Below are positions 13,401-26,171 of a stretch of 64,000 bases of DNA, one piece after another (positions within the stretch are counted from its first letter, which is position 1; each line of letters begins with the position of its first letter). The stretch lies in assembly GCA_036925085.1 (NCBI GenBank), contig JAUPFP010000200.1:19316-83315 (forward strand). Direction: 5' to 3'. This DNA comes from Brachycybe producta (Eukaryota > Arthropoda > Diplopoda > Playtdesmida > Andrognathidae). The translations under genes and the position numbers were made by a program. The notes beneath the pieces were generated by a model. The model saw nothing but the letters and a program-made list of their open reading frames with translations. It had not been told where the DNA came from and ran no database searches.

Positions 13401-16400
13401 AATTTCAACTTCAATTTCAACTTCAATTTTAACTTGAAGTTCAACTTCAATTTTAACTTCAATTTTAACTTCAATTTCAACTTTAATTTCAACTTCAATT
13501 TCAACTTCAATTTCAACTTCAATTTCAACTTCAATTTCAACTTCAATTTCAACTTCAATTTCAACTTCAATTTCAACTTCAATTTCAACTTCAATTTCAA
13601 CTTCAATTTCAACTTCAATTTCAACTTCAATTTCAACTTCAATTTCAACTTCAATTTTAACTTGAAGTTCAACTTCAATTTTAACTTCAATTTTAACTTC
13701 AATTTCAACTTTAATTTCAACTTCAATTTCAACTTCAATTTCAACTTCAATTTCAACTTCAATTTCAACTTCAATTTCAACTTCAATTTCAACTTCAATT
13801 TCAACTTCAATTTCAACTTCAATTTCAACTTCAATTTCAACTTCAATTTCAACTTCAATTTCAACTTCAATTTCAACTTCAATTTCAACTTCAATTTCAA
13901 CTTCAATTTCAACTTCAATTTCAACTTCAATTTCTACGTCAATTTCAACTTAAATTTAAATTTCAATTTTAACTTCAATTTCAACTTCAATTTCAACTTC
14001 AATTTTAACTTGAAGTTCAACTTCAATTTTAACTTCAATGTCAACTTCAATTTCAACTTCAATTTCAAATTCAATTTCAACTTCAATTTAAACTTCACTT
14101 TCAACTTCAATTTCAACTTCAATTTCAACTTCAATTTCAACTTCAATTTCAAATTCAACTTCAATTTCAACTTCAATTTCAACTTCTATTTCAACTTCAA
14201 TTTCAACTTCAATTTCAACTTCAATTTCAACTTCAATTTCAACTGCAATTTCAACTTAAAATTCAACTTCATTTTCAACTTCAATTTCAACTTCAATTTC
14301 AACTTCAATTTCAACTTCAATTTCTACGTCAATTTCAACTTCAATTTTAACTTGAAGTTCAACTTCAATTTTAACTTCAATTTTAACTTCAATTTCAACT
14401 TTAATTTCAACTTTAATTTCAACTTCAATTTCAACTTCAATTTCAACTTCAATTTCAACTTCAATTTCAACTTCAATTTCAACTTCAATTTCAACTTCAA
14501 TTTCAACTTTAATTTCAACTTCAATTTCAACTTCAATTTCAACTTCAATTTCAACTTCAATTTCAATTTCAATTTCAACTTCAATTTCAACTTCAATTTC
14601 AACTTCAATTTCAACTTCAATTTCAACTTCAATTTCAACTTCAATTTCAACTTCAATTTCAACTTCAATTTCAACTTCAATTTCAACTTCAATTTCAACT
14701 TCAATTTCAACTTCAATTTCAACTTCAATTTCAACTTCAATTTCAACTTCAATTTCAACTTCAATTTCAACTTCAATTTCAACTTCAATTTCAACTGCAA
14801 TTTCAACTTAAAATTCAACTTCAGTTTCAACTTCAATTTCAACTTCAATTTCAACTTCAATTTCAACTTCAACTTCAACTTCAATGTCAACTTCAATTTC
14901 AACTTCAATTTCAAATTCAATTTCAACTTCAATTTAAACTTCACTTTCAACTTCAATTTCAACTTCAATTTCAACTTCAATTTCAACTTCAATTTCAAAT
15001 TCAACTTCAATTTCAACTTCAATTTCAACTTCTATTTCAACTTCAATTTCAACTTCAATTTCAACTTCAATTTCAACTTCAATTTCAACTGCAATTTCAA
15101 CTTAAAATTCAACTTCATTTTCAACTTCAATTTCAACTTCAATTTCAACTTCAATTTCAACTTCAATTTCTACGTCAATTTCAACTTCAATTTTAACTTG
15201 AAGTTCAACTTCAATTTTAACTTCAATTTTAACTTCAATTTCAACTTTAATTTCAACTTTAATTTCAACTTCAATTTCAACTTCAATTTCAACTTCAATT
15301 TCAACTTCAATTTCAACTTCAATTTCAACTTCAATTTCAACTTCAATTTCAACTTCAATTTCAACTTCAATTTCAACTTCAATTTCAACTTCAATTTCAA
15401 CTTCAATTTTTACGTCAATTTCAACTTCAATTTAAATTTCAATTTTAACTTCAATTTCAACTTCAATTTCAACTTCAATTTTAACTTGAAGTTCAACTTC
15501 AATTTTAACTTCAATTTTAACTTTAATTTCAACTTTAATTTCAACTTCAATTTCAACTTCAATTTCAACTTCAATTTTAACTTCAATTTCAACTTCAATT
15601 TCAACTTCAATTTCAACTTCAATTTCAACTTCAATTTCAACTTCAATTTCAACTTCAATTTCAACTTCAATTTCAACTTCAATTTCAACTTCAATTTCAA
15701 ATTCAACTTCAATTTCAACTTCAATTTCAACTTCTATTTCAACTTCAATTTCAACTTCAATTTCAACTTCAATTTCAACTTCAATTTCAACTGCAATTTC
15801 AACTTAAAATTCAACTTCATTTTCAACTTCAATTTCAACTTCAATTTCAACTTCAATTTCAACTTCAATTTCTACGTCAATTTCAACTTCAATTTTAACT
15901 TGAAGTTCAACTTCAATTTTAACTTCAATTTTAACTTCAATTTCAACTTTAATTTCAACTTTAATTTCAACTTCAATTTCAACTTCAATTTCAACTTCAA
16001 TTTCAACTTCAATTTCAACTTCAATTTCAACTTCAATTTCAACTTCAATTTCAACTTCAATTTCAACTTCAATTTCAACTTCAATTTCAACTTCAATTTT
16101 TACGTCAATTTCAACTTCAAATTAAATTTCAATTTTAACTTCAATTTCAACTTCAATTTCAACTTCAATTTTAACTTGAAGTTCAACTTCAATTTTAACT
16201 TCAATTTTAACTTCAATTTCAACTTTAATTTCAACTTCATTTTCAACTTCAATTTCAACTTCAATTTTAACTTCAATTTCAACTTCAATTTCAACTTCAA
16301 TTTCAACTTCAATTTCAACTTCAATTTCAACTTCAATTTCAACTTCAATTTCAACTTCAATTTCAACTTCAATTTTAACTTCAATTTCAACTTCAATTTC

Positions 16401-17250
16401 AACTTCAATTTCAACTTCAATTTCAACTTCAATTTCAACTTCAATTTCAACTTCAATATCAACTTAAAATTCAACTTCAATTTCAACTTCAATTTCAACT
16501 TCAATTTCAACTTCAATTTCAGCTTCAATTTCAACTTCAATTTCAACTTCTACTTCAATTTCAACTTCAACTTCAATTTCAACTGCAATTTCAATTTCAA
16601 TTTCAACTTCAATTTCTACTTCAATTTCAACTTCAATTTCAATTTCAATTTTAAATTCAATTTCAACTTCAACTTCAACTTCAATTTTAACTTGAAGTTC
16701 AACTTCAATTTTAACTTCAATTTCAACTTCAATTTCAACTTTAATTTCAACTTCAATTTCAACTTCAATTTCAACTTCAATTTCAACTTCAATTTCAATT
16801 TCAATTTCAACTTCAATTTCAACTTTAATTTCAACTTCAATTTCAACTTCAATTTCAACTTCAATTTCAACTTCAATTTCAACTTCAATTTCAACTTCAA
16901 TTTCAACTTCAACTTCAACTTCAATTTCAACTTCAATTTCAACTTCAATTTCAACTTCAATTTCAACTTCAATTTCAATTTCAACTTCAACTTCAATTTC
17001 AAATTCAATTTCAACTTCAATTTCAACTTCAATTTCAACTTCAATTTCAACTTCAATTTCAACTTCAATATCAACTTAAAATTCAACTTCAGTTTCAACT
17101 TCAATTTCAACTTCAATTTCAACTTCAATTTCAACTTCAATTTCAACTTCAATTTCAACTTCAATTTCAACTTCAATTTCAACTGCAATTTCAATTTCAA
17201 ATTCAACTTCAGTTTCAACTTTAATTTCAACTTCAATTTCAACTTCAACT
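10440..17250. repeat. Zone B1: modules with TACGTC, TTAAATTT and TTGAAG boxes
   Basis: The module reads TTTCTACGTCAA, then TTCAATTTAAATTTC and CAATTTTAAC, several 12-mers, AACTTGAAGTTCAAC, paired CAATTTTAAC, CAACTTTAATTTC, a run of perfect 12-mers, and the next TACGTC. The simple form is 240-264 bp (20-22 dimers). Longer segments between modules hold CTGCAATTTC, TTAAAATTCAACTTCAG, GTCAAC, TTTAAACTTCAC and TTTCAATTTTAAATTC. CTTCATTTTCAAC after TTAAAATTCAA occurs at about 14,268, 15,114 and 15,817 and marks internal repeats of about 0.7-0.85 kb. Confidence 0.86.
10758..10772. other. Isolated -1 register break
   Basis: CAATTAAATTTC replaces the module's CAATTTAAATTTC, one T short. It shifts everything downstream by one base in the hexamer register. 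Neighbouring module copies (about 10,890) and the duplicate at about 24,100 keep the extra T, so the deletion arose in this copy. Confidence 0.85.
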
Positions 17251-17344
17251 TCAACTTCAACTTCAACTTCAACTTCAACTTCAACTTCAACTTCAATTTC
17301 AACTTTAATTTCAACTTCATTTTCAACTTCAATTTTAACTTCAA

Positions 17345-17707
17345 TTCCAATTTCTAATTCAATTTCAACTTCAACTTCAATTTCAATTTCGATTTAAAAT
17401 TCAACTTCAGTTTTAACTTCAATTTCAACTTCAATTTCAACTTCAATTTCAACTACAATTTCAACTTCAATTTCAACTTCAATTTCAACTTCAATTTTAA
17501 CTTCAATTTCAACTTCAATTTCAACTTCAATTTTAACTTCAATTTCAACTTCAATGTCAACTTCAATTTTAACTTCAATTTCAACTTCAATTTCAACTAC
17601 AATTTCAACTTCAATTTCAACTTCAATTTCAACTTCAATTTAACTTCAACTTCAATTTCAAACTTAACTTCAACTTCATCTTCACCTTCAATTTTAACAT
17701 GAATTTC
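17345..17707. repeat. A core, 354 bp, G variant (duplicate of 6,357)
   Basis: Carries the ACATG end that otherwise occurs only in the first three cores, as expected for the duplicate of the core at 6,357. It differs from its partner by GTCAACTTC in place of GTCAACTCC (about 17,555), and it keeps CTTCACCTTC where the partner has CTTCAAATTC. Confidence 0.87.
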
Positions 17708-18111
17708 AACTTCAATTTCAACTTCAATTTCTACTTCAATTTCAACTTCAATTTCAACTTTAACTTTAACTTCAATTTCAACTTTAATTTCAACTTTTAT
17801 TTCAACTTCAATTTCAACTTCAATTTTAACTTTAATTTTAACTTCAATTTTAACTTCAATTTCAACTTCGACTTCAACTTCAATTTCAACTTCAATTTCA
17901 ACTTCAATTTAAACTTCAATTTAAACTTCAATTTCAACGTCAATTTAAACTTCAACTTCAACTTCAACTTCAACTTCAATTTTAACTTTAACTTTAACTT
18001 CAATTTCAACTTCAACTTCAACTTCAACTTCAACTTCAACTTCAACTTCAACTTCAACTTCAATTTCAACTTTAATTTCAACTTCATTTTCAACTTCAAT
18101 TTTAACTTCAA

Positions 18112-18330
18112 TTCCAATTTCTAATTCAATTTCAACTTCAACTTCAATTTCAATTTCGATTTCAACTTCTATTTCAACTTCAATTTCAACTTCAATTTCA
18201 ACTTTAATTTCAACTTCAATTTCAACTTCAATATCAACTTCATTTTCAACTTCAATTTTAACTTCAATTCCAAATTCTAATTTAATTTCAACTTCAACTT
18301 CAACTTCAACTTCAACTTCAATTTCAACTT
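18112..18330. repeat. Truncated A unit (duplicate of 7,124)
   Basis: Exact positional partner of the doubled-landmark unit at 7,124-7,340, offset 10,988, including the diverged second landmark TTCCAAATTCTAATTT at 18,268. Confidence 0.83.
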
Positions 18331-19995
18331 TAACTTTAACTTTAATTTCAACTTCAATTTCAACTTCAATTTCAACTTGTATTTCAACTTCAATTTCAAC
18401 TTCAATTTCAACTTCAATTTTAACTTTAATTTTAACTTCAATTTTAACTTCAATTTCAACTTCGACTGCAACTTCAATTTCAACTTCAATTTCAACTTCA
18501 ATTTCAACTTCAATTTCAACTTCAATTTCAACTTCAATTTCAACTTCAATTTCAACTTCAATTTCAACTTCAACTTCAACTTCAACTTCAATTTCAATTT
18601 CAACTTTAACTTTAACTTCAATTTCAACTTCACTTTCAACTTCAATTTCAACTTCTATTTCAACTTCAATTTCAACTTCAATTTTAACTTTAATTTTAAC
18701 TTCAATTTTAACTTCAATTTTAACTTCGACTTCAACTTCAATTTCAACTTCAATTTCAACTTCAATTTCAACTTCAATTTCAACTTCAATTTCAACTTTA
18801 ATTTCTACTTCAATTTCAACTTCAATTTCAACTTCAATTTCTACTTCAATTTCAACTTCATTTTCAACTTCATTTTCAACTTCAATTTCAAATTCAATTT
18901 CAACTTCAATTTCAACTTCAATTTCTACTTCAATTTCAACTTCAATTTCAACTTCACTTTCAACTTCAATTTCAACTTCAATTTCAACTTCAATTTCAAC
19001 TTCAATTTCAACTTCAATTTTAATTTCAACTTCAATTTCAACTTCAATTTCAACTTCAATTTCAACTTCAATTTCAACTTCAATTTCAACTTCAATTTTA
19101 ACTTCATTTTCATCTTCAATTTCAACTTCAATTTCAACTTCAATTTCATCTTCAATTTCAACTTCAACTTCAACTTCAACTTTAATTTCAACTTCAAGTT
19201 CAACATCAATTTCAACTTCAATTTCAACTTCAATTTCAACTTCAATTTCAACTTTAATTTCAACTTCAATTTCAACTTCAATTTCAACTTCAATATCAAC
19301 TTAAAATTCAACTTCAGTTTCAACTTCAATTTCAACTTCAATTTCAACTTCAATTTCAACTTCAATTTTAACTTCAATTTTAACTTCAATTTCAACTTCA
19401 ACTTCAACTTGAATTTCAACTTCAATTTCAACTTCAATTTCAACTTCAATTTCAACTTCAATTTCAACTTCAATTTCAACTTCAATTTCAACTTCAATTT
19501 CAACTTCAATTTCAACTTCAATTTCAATTTCAACTTCAACTTCAATTTTAACTTCAATTTCAACTTCAATTTCAACTTCAATTTCAAATTCAATTTCAAT
19601 TTCAACTTCAACTTCAATTTTAACTTCAATTTCAACTTCAATTTTAACTTCAATTTCAACTTCAATTTCAACTTTAATTTCAACTTCTATTTCAACTTCA
19701 ATTTCAACTTCAATTTTAACTTTAATTTTAACTTCAATTTTAACTTCAATTTCAACTTCGACTTCAACTTCAATTTCAACTTCAATTTCAACTTCAATTT
19801 AAACTTCAATTTCAACTTCAATTTCAACGTCAATTTCAACTTCAACTTCAACTTCAACTTCAATTTTAACTTTAACTTTAACTTCAATTTCAACTTCAAC
19901 TTCAACTTCAACTTCAACTTCAACTTCAACTTCAACTTCAACTTCAATTTCAACTTTAATTTCAACTTCATTTTCAACTTCAATTTTAACTTCAA

Positions 19996-20358
19996 TTCCA
20001 ATTTCTAATTCAATTTCAACTTCAACTTCAATTTCAATTTCGATTTAAAATTCAACTTCAGTTTTAACTTCAATTTCAACTTCAATTTCAACTTCAATTT
20101 CAACTACAATTTCAACTTCAATTTCAACTTCAATTTCAACTTCAATTTTAACTTCAATTTCAACTTCAATTTCAACTTCAATTTTAACTTCAATTTCAAC
20201 TTCAATGTCAACTCCAATTTTAACTTCAATTTCAACTTCAATTTCAACTACAATTTCAACTTCAATTTCAACTTCAATTTCAACTTCAATTTAACTTCAA
20301 CTTCAATTTCAAACTTATCTTCAACTTCATCTTCACCTTCAATTTTAACATCAATTTC
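19996..20358. repeat. A core, 354 bp, C variant (duplicate of 9,092)
   Basis: Positional partner of the core at 9,092 (offset 10,904), but 354 bp rather than 378 bp. TTCAAACTTATC replaces TTCAAACTTAAC at about 20,313, a substitution private to this copy. Confidence 0.86.
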
Positions 20359-21181
20359 AACTTCAATTTCAACTTCAATTTCTACTTCAATTTCAACTTC
20401 AATTTCAACTTTAACTTTAACTTCAATTTCAACTTTAATTTCAACTTTTATTTCAACTTCAATTTCAACTTCAATTTTAACTTTAATTTTAACTTCAATT
20501 TTAACTTCAATTTCAACTTCGACTTCAACTTCAATTTCAACTTCAATTTCAACTTCAATTTAAACTTCAATTTCAACTTCAATTTCAACGTCAATTTCAA
20601 CTTCAACTTCAACTTCAACTTCAATTTTAACTTTAACTTTAACTTCAATTTCAACTTCAACTTCAACTTCAACTTCAACTTCAATTTCAACTACAATTTC
20701 AACTTCAATTTCAACTTCAATTTCAACTTCAATTTTAACTTCAATTTCAACTTCAATTTCAACTTCAATTTTAACTTCAATTTCAACTTCAATGTCAACT
20801 CCAATTTTAACTTCAATTTCAACTTCAATTTCAACTACAATTTCAACTTCAATTTCAACTTCAATTTCAACTTCAATTTAACTTCAACTTCAATTTCAAA
20901 CTTAACTTCAACTTCATCTTCACCTTCAATTTTAACATCAATTTCAACTTCAATTTCAACTTCAATTTCAACTTCAATTTCAACTTCAATTTCAACTTCA
21001 ATTTCAACTTCAATTTCAACTTCAATTTCAACTTCATTTTCAACTTCAATTTCAACTTCAATTTTAACTTCAATTTCAACTTCAATTTCAACTTCAATTT
21101 CAACTTCAATTTCAACTTCAATTTCAACTTCAATTTCAACTTCAATATCAACTTAAAATTCAACTTCAGTTTCAACTTCAA

Positions 21182-21345
21182 TTTCTACGTCAATTTCAAC
21201 TTCAATTTAAATTTCAATTTTAACTTCAATTTCAACTTCAATTTCAACTTCAATTTCAACTTCAATTTTAACTTGAAGTTCAACTTCAATTTTAACTTCA
21301 ATTTTAACTTCAATTTCAACTTTAATTTCAACTTCAATTTCAACT
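21182..21345. repeat. B-type island inside zone A2
   Basis: About 160 bp with TACGTC, TTAAATTTC, TTGAAGTTCAAC and CAACTTTAATTTC, flanked by A-type sequence on both sides. It is the left part of a normal B module cut at the run of 12-mers, so the exchange point lies inside homogeneous repeat. Its copy is at 22,860-23,023. Confidence 0.86.
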
Positions 21346-21499
21346 TCAACTTCAACTTCAACTTCAATTTTAACTTTAACTTTAACTTCAATTTCAACTT
21401 CAACTTCAACTTCAACTTCAACTTCAACTTCAACTTCAACTTCAACTTCAATTTCAACTTTAATTTCAACTTCATTTTCAACTTCAATTTTAACTTCAA

Positions 21500-21862
21500 T
21501 TCCAATTTCTAATTCAATTTCAACTTCAACTTCAATTTCAATTTCGATTTAAAATTCAACTTCAGTTTTAACTTCAATTTCAACTTCAATTTCAACTTCA
21601 ATTTCAACTACAATTTCAACTTCAATTTCAACTTCAATTTCAACTTCAATTTTAACTTCAATTTCAACTTCAATTTCAACTTCAATTTTAACTTCAATTT
21701 CAACTTCAATGTCAACTCCAATTTTAACTTCAATTTCAACTTCAATTTCAACTACAATTTCAACTTCAATTTCAACTTCAATTTCAACTTCAATTTAACT
21801 TCAACTTCAATTTCAAACTTAACTTCAACTTCATCTTCACCTTCAATTTTAACATCAATTTC
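21500..21862. repeat. A core, 354 bp, C variant
   Basis: Lies in the first copy of the 1,678-bp offset duplication, directly downstream of the B island. The next core follows after 761 bp. Confidence 0.87.
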
Positions 21863-22260
21863 AACTTCAATTTCAACTTCAATTTCTACTTCAATTTCAA
21901 CTTCAATTTCAACTTTAACTTTAACTTCAATTTCAACTTTAATTTCAACTTTTATTTCAACTTCAATTTCAACTTCAATTTTAACTTTAATTTTAACTTC
22001 AATTTTAACTTCAATTTCAACTTCGACTTCAACTTCAATTTCAACTTCAATTTCAACTTCAATTTAAACTTCAATTTCAACTTCAATTTCAACGTCAATT
22101 TCAACTTCAACTTCAACTTCAACTTCAATTTTAACTTTAACTTTAACTTCAATTTCAACTTCAACTTCAACTTCAACTTCAACTTCAACTTCAACTTCAA
22201 CTTCAACTTCAATTTCAACTTTAATTTCAACTTCATTTTCAACTTCAATTTTAACTTCAA

Positions 22261-22623
22261 TTCCAATTTCTAATTCAATTTCAACTTCAACTTCAATTTC
22301 AATTTCGATTTAAAATTCAACTTCAGTTTTAACTTCAATTTCAACTTCAATTTCAACTTCAATTTCAACTACAATTTCAACTTCAATTTCAACTTCAATT
22401 TCAACTTCAATTTTAACTTCAATTTCAACTTCAATTTCAACTTCAATTTTAACTTCAATTTCAACTTCAATGTCAACTCCAATTTTAACTTCAATTTCAA
22501 CTTCAATTTCAACTACAATTTCAACTTCAATTTCAACTTCAATTTCAACTTCAATTTAACTTCAACTTCAATTTCAAACTTAACTTCAACTTCATCTTCA
22601 CCTTCAATTTTAACATCAATTTC
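22261..22623. repeat. A core, 354 bp, C variant
   Basis: Ends in ACATC and is followed by a plain 12-mer run with CTTCATTTTCAAC, not by the CTTTAACTTTAAC tail. That alternative tail is shared with the cores at 9,865 and 23,178 and with the partial core at about 20,876. It always precedes ATATCAACTTAAAATTC and a B module. Confidence 0.86.
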
Positions 22624-23564
22624 AACTTCAATTTCAACTTCAATTTCAACTTCAATTTCAACTTCAATTTCAACTTCAATTTCAACTTCAATTTCAACTT
22701 CAATTTCAACTTCATTTTCAACTTCAATTTCAACTTCAATTTTAACTTCAATTTCAACTTCAATTTCAACTTCAATTTCAACTTCAATTTCAACTTCAAT
22801 TTCAACTTCAATTTCAACTTCAATATCAACTTAAAATTCAACTTCAGTTTCAACTTCAATTTCTACGTCAATTTCAACTTCAATTTAAATTTCAATTTTA
22901 ACTTCAATTTCAACTTCAATTTCAACTTCAATTTCAACTTCAATTTTAACTTGAAGTTCAACTTCAATTTTAACTTCAATTTTAACTTCAATTTCAACTT
23001 TAATTTCAACTTCAATTTCAACTTCAACTTCAACTTCAACTTCAATTTTAACTTTAACTTTAACTTCAATTTCAACTTCAACTTCAACTTCAACTTCAAC
23101 TTCAACTTCAACTTCAACTTCAACTTCAATTTCAACTTTAATTTCAACTTCATTTTCAACTTCAATTTTAACTTCAATTCCAATTTCTAATTCAATTTCA
23201 ACTTCAACTTCAATTTCAATTTCGATTTAAAATTCAACTTCAGTTTTAACTTCAATTTCAACTTCAATTTCAACTTCAATTTCAACTACAATTTCAACTT
23301 CAATTTCAACTTCAATTTCAACTTCAATTTTAACTTCAATTTCAACTTCAATTTCAACTTCAATTTTAACTTCAATTTCAACTTCAATGTCAACTCCAAT
23401 TTTAACTTCAATTTCAACTTCAATTTCAACTACAATTTCAACTTCAATTTCAACTTCAATTTCAACTTCAATTTAACTTCAACTTCAATTTCAAACTTAA
23501 CTTCAACTTCATCTTCACCTTCAATTTTAACATCAATTTCAACTTCAATTTCAACTTCAATTTC
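22358..23564. repeat. A/B hybrid tandem duplication, copy 2 (offset 1,678)
   Basis: Partner of 20,680-21,886. The B island here is 22,860-23,023. Divergence begins at about 23,565, where TTTCAACTTC replaces TTTCTACTTC. Confidence 0.88.
23178..23540. repeat. A core, 354 bp, C variant, last in window
   Basis: The last A core. After its plain tail, zone B2 starts at about 23,760. None of the A landmarks (TTCCAATTTCTAATTC, CTTCATCTTCACC, CTTCGAC) is seen again to the right end of the window. Confidence 0.87.
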
Positions 23565-26171
23565 AACTTCAATTTCAACTTCAATTTCAACTTCAATTTC
23601 AACTTCAATTTCAACTTCAATTTCAACTTCATTTTCAACTTCAATTTCAACTTCAATTTTAACTTCAATTTCAACTTCAATTTCAACTTCAATTTCAACT
23701 TCAATTTCAACTTCAATTTCAACTTCAATATCAACTTAAAATTCAACTTCAGTTTCAACTTCAATTTCTACGTCAATTTCAACTTCAATTTAAATTTCAA
23801 TTTTAACTTCAATTTCAACTTCAATTTCAACTTCAATTTCAACTTCAATTTTAACTTGAAGTTCAACTTCAATTTTAACTTCAATTTTAACTTCAATTTC
23901 AACTTTAATTTCAACTTCAATTTCAACTTCAATTTCAACTTCAATTTCAACTTCAATTTCAACTTCATTTTCAACTTCAATTTCAACTTCAATTTCAACT
24001 TCAATTTCAACTTCAATTTCAACTTCAATTTCAACTTCAATTTCAACTTCAATTTCAACTTCAATTTCAACTTCAATTTCTACATCAATTTCAACTTCAA
24101 TTTAAATTTCAATTTTAACTTCAATTTCAACTTCAATTTCAACTTCAATTTCAACTTCAATTTTAACTTGAAGTTCAACTTCAATTTTAACTTCAATTTT
24201 AACTTCAATTTCAACTTTAATTTCAACTTCAATTTCAACTTCAATTTCAACTTCAATTTCAACTTCAATTTCAACTTCAATTTCAACTTCAATTTCAACT
24301 TCAATTTCAACTTCAATTTCAACTTCAATTTCAACTTCAATTTCAACTTCAATTTCAACTTAAAATTCAACTTCAGTTTCAACTTCAATTTCAACTTCAA
24401 TTTCAACTTCAATTTCAACTTCAATTTCAACTTCAATTTCTATGTCAATTTCAACTTCAATTTAAATTTAAATTTTAACTTCAATTTCAACTTCAATTTC
24501 AACTTCAATTTTAACTTGAAGTTCAACTTCAATTTTAACTTCAATTTTAACTTCAATTTCAACTTTAATTTCAACTTCAATTTCAACTTCAATTTCAACT
24601 TCAATTTCAACTTCAATTTCAACTTCAATTTCAACTTCAATTTCAACTTCAATTTCAACTTCAATTTCAACTTCAATTTCAACTTCAATTTCAACTTCAA
24701 TTTCTACGTCAATTTCAACTTCAATTTAAATTTCAATTTTAACTTCAATTTCAACTTCAATTTCAACTTCAATTTTAACTTGAAGTTCAACTTAAAATTC
24801 AACTTCAGTTTCAACTTCAATTTCAACTTCACTTTCAACTTCAATTTCAACTTCAATTTCTACGTCAATTTCAACTTCAATTTAAATTTCAATTTTAACT
24901 TCAATTTCAACTTCAATTTCAACTTCAATTTTAACTTGAAGTTCAACTTCAATTTTAACTTCAATTTTAACTTCAATTTCAACTTTAATTTCAACTTCAA
25001 TTTCAACTTCAATTTCAACTTCAATTTCAACTTCAATTTCAACTTCAATTTCAACTTCAATTTCAACTTCAATTTCAACTTCAATTTCAACTTCAATTTC
25101 AACTTCAATTTCAACTTCAATTTCAACTTCAATTTCAACTTCAATTTTAACTTGAAGTTCAACTTCAATTTTAACTTCAATTTTAACTTCAATTTCAACT
25201 TTAATTTCAACTTCAATTTCAACTTCAATTTCAACTTCAATTTCAACTTCAATTTCAACTTCAATTTCAACTTCAATTTCAACTTCAATTTCAACTTCAA
25301 TTTCAACTTCAATTTCAACTTCAATTTCAACTTCAATTTCAACTTCAATTTCAACTTCAATTTCAACTTCAATTTCAACTTCAATTTCAACTTCAATTTC
25401 AACTTCAATTTCAACTTCAATTTCAACTTCAATTTCAACTTCAATTTCAACTTCAATTTCAACTTCAATTTCTACGTCAATTTCAACTTAAATTTAAATT
25501 TCAATTTTAACTTCAATTTCAACTTCAATTTCAACTTCAATTTTAACTTGAAGTTCAACTTCAATTTTAACTTCAATTTTAACTTCAATTTCAACTTTAA
25601 TTTCAACTTCAATTTCTACTTCAATTTCAACTTCAATTTCAACTTCAATTTCAACTTCAATTTCAACTTCAATTTCAACTTCAATTTCAACTTCAATTTC
25701 AACTTCAATTTCAACTTCATTTTCAACTTCAATTTCAACTTCAATTTTAACTTCAATTTCAACTTCAATTTCAACTTCAATTTCAACTTCAATTTCAACT
25801 TCAATATCAACTTAAAATTCAACTTCAGTTTCAACTTCAATTTCAACTTCAATTTCAACTTCTACTTCAATTTCAACTTCAACTTCAATTTCAACTGCAA
25901 TTTTAATTTCAATTTCAACTTCAATTTCTACTTCAATTTCAAATTCAATTTCAATTTCAATTTTAAATTCAATTTCAACTTCAACTTCAACTTCAATTTT
26001 AACTTGAAGTTCAACTTCAATTTTAACTTCAATTTCAACTTCAATTTCAACTTTAATTTCAACTTCAATTTCAACTTCAATTTCAACTTCAATTTCAACT
26101 TCAATTTCAATTTCAATTTCAACTTCAATTTCAACTTTAATTTCAACTTCAATTTCAACTTCAATTTCTAC

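Larger units (their letters stand above)
6262..17220. repeat. Large tandem duplication, copy 1 (A then B)
   Basis: This A-plus-B block recurs head-to-tail at about 17,250-32,395. Starting offset is 10,988 bp (6,357 to 17,345; 6,711 to 17,699; 7,124 to 18,112). The offset rises to about 13,313 after extra A units in the second copy and to 15,161-15,173 at the right end (CTGCA at 16,583 and 17,183 against 31,744 and 32,356). The spacing of TTGAAGTTC boxes is a fingerprint: 264, 168, 216, 336, 480 bp from 11,334 here, against 264, 156, 216, 396, 456 bp from 24,516 in the second copy. All differences are multiples of 12. Confidence 0.85.
20680..21886. repeat. A/B hybrid tandem duplication, copy 1 (offset 1,678)
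   Basis: Matches 22,358-23,564 at a constant offset of 1,678 bp (CTACAATTTC 20,691 and 22,369; TTGAAG 21,273 and 22,951; TTCC landmark 21,500 and 23,178; ACATC 21,854 and 23,532). It includes a partial A core whose TTCC end is missing but whose slip (about 20,876) is present, and a B island at 21,182-21,345. The B island runs directly into an A-type TTCAAC run. Confidence 0.88.

Noticed and set aside
10440-17250. CRISPR-like array (regular repeats with variable spacers)
   Set aside because: Spacers would have to be unique sequence. Here both the boxes and the intervening DNA are the same 12-mer, and no cas-like genes are present.
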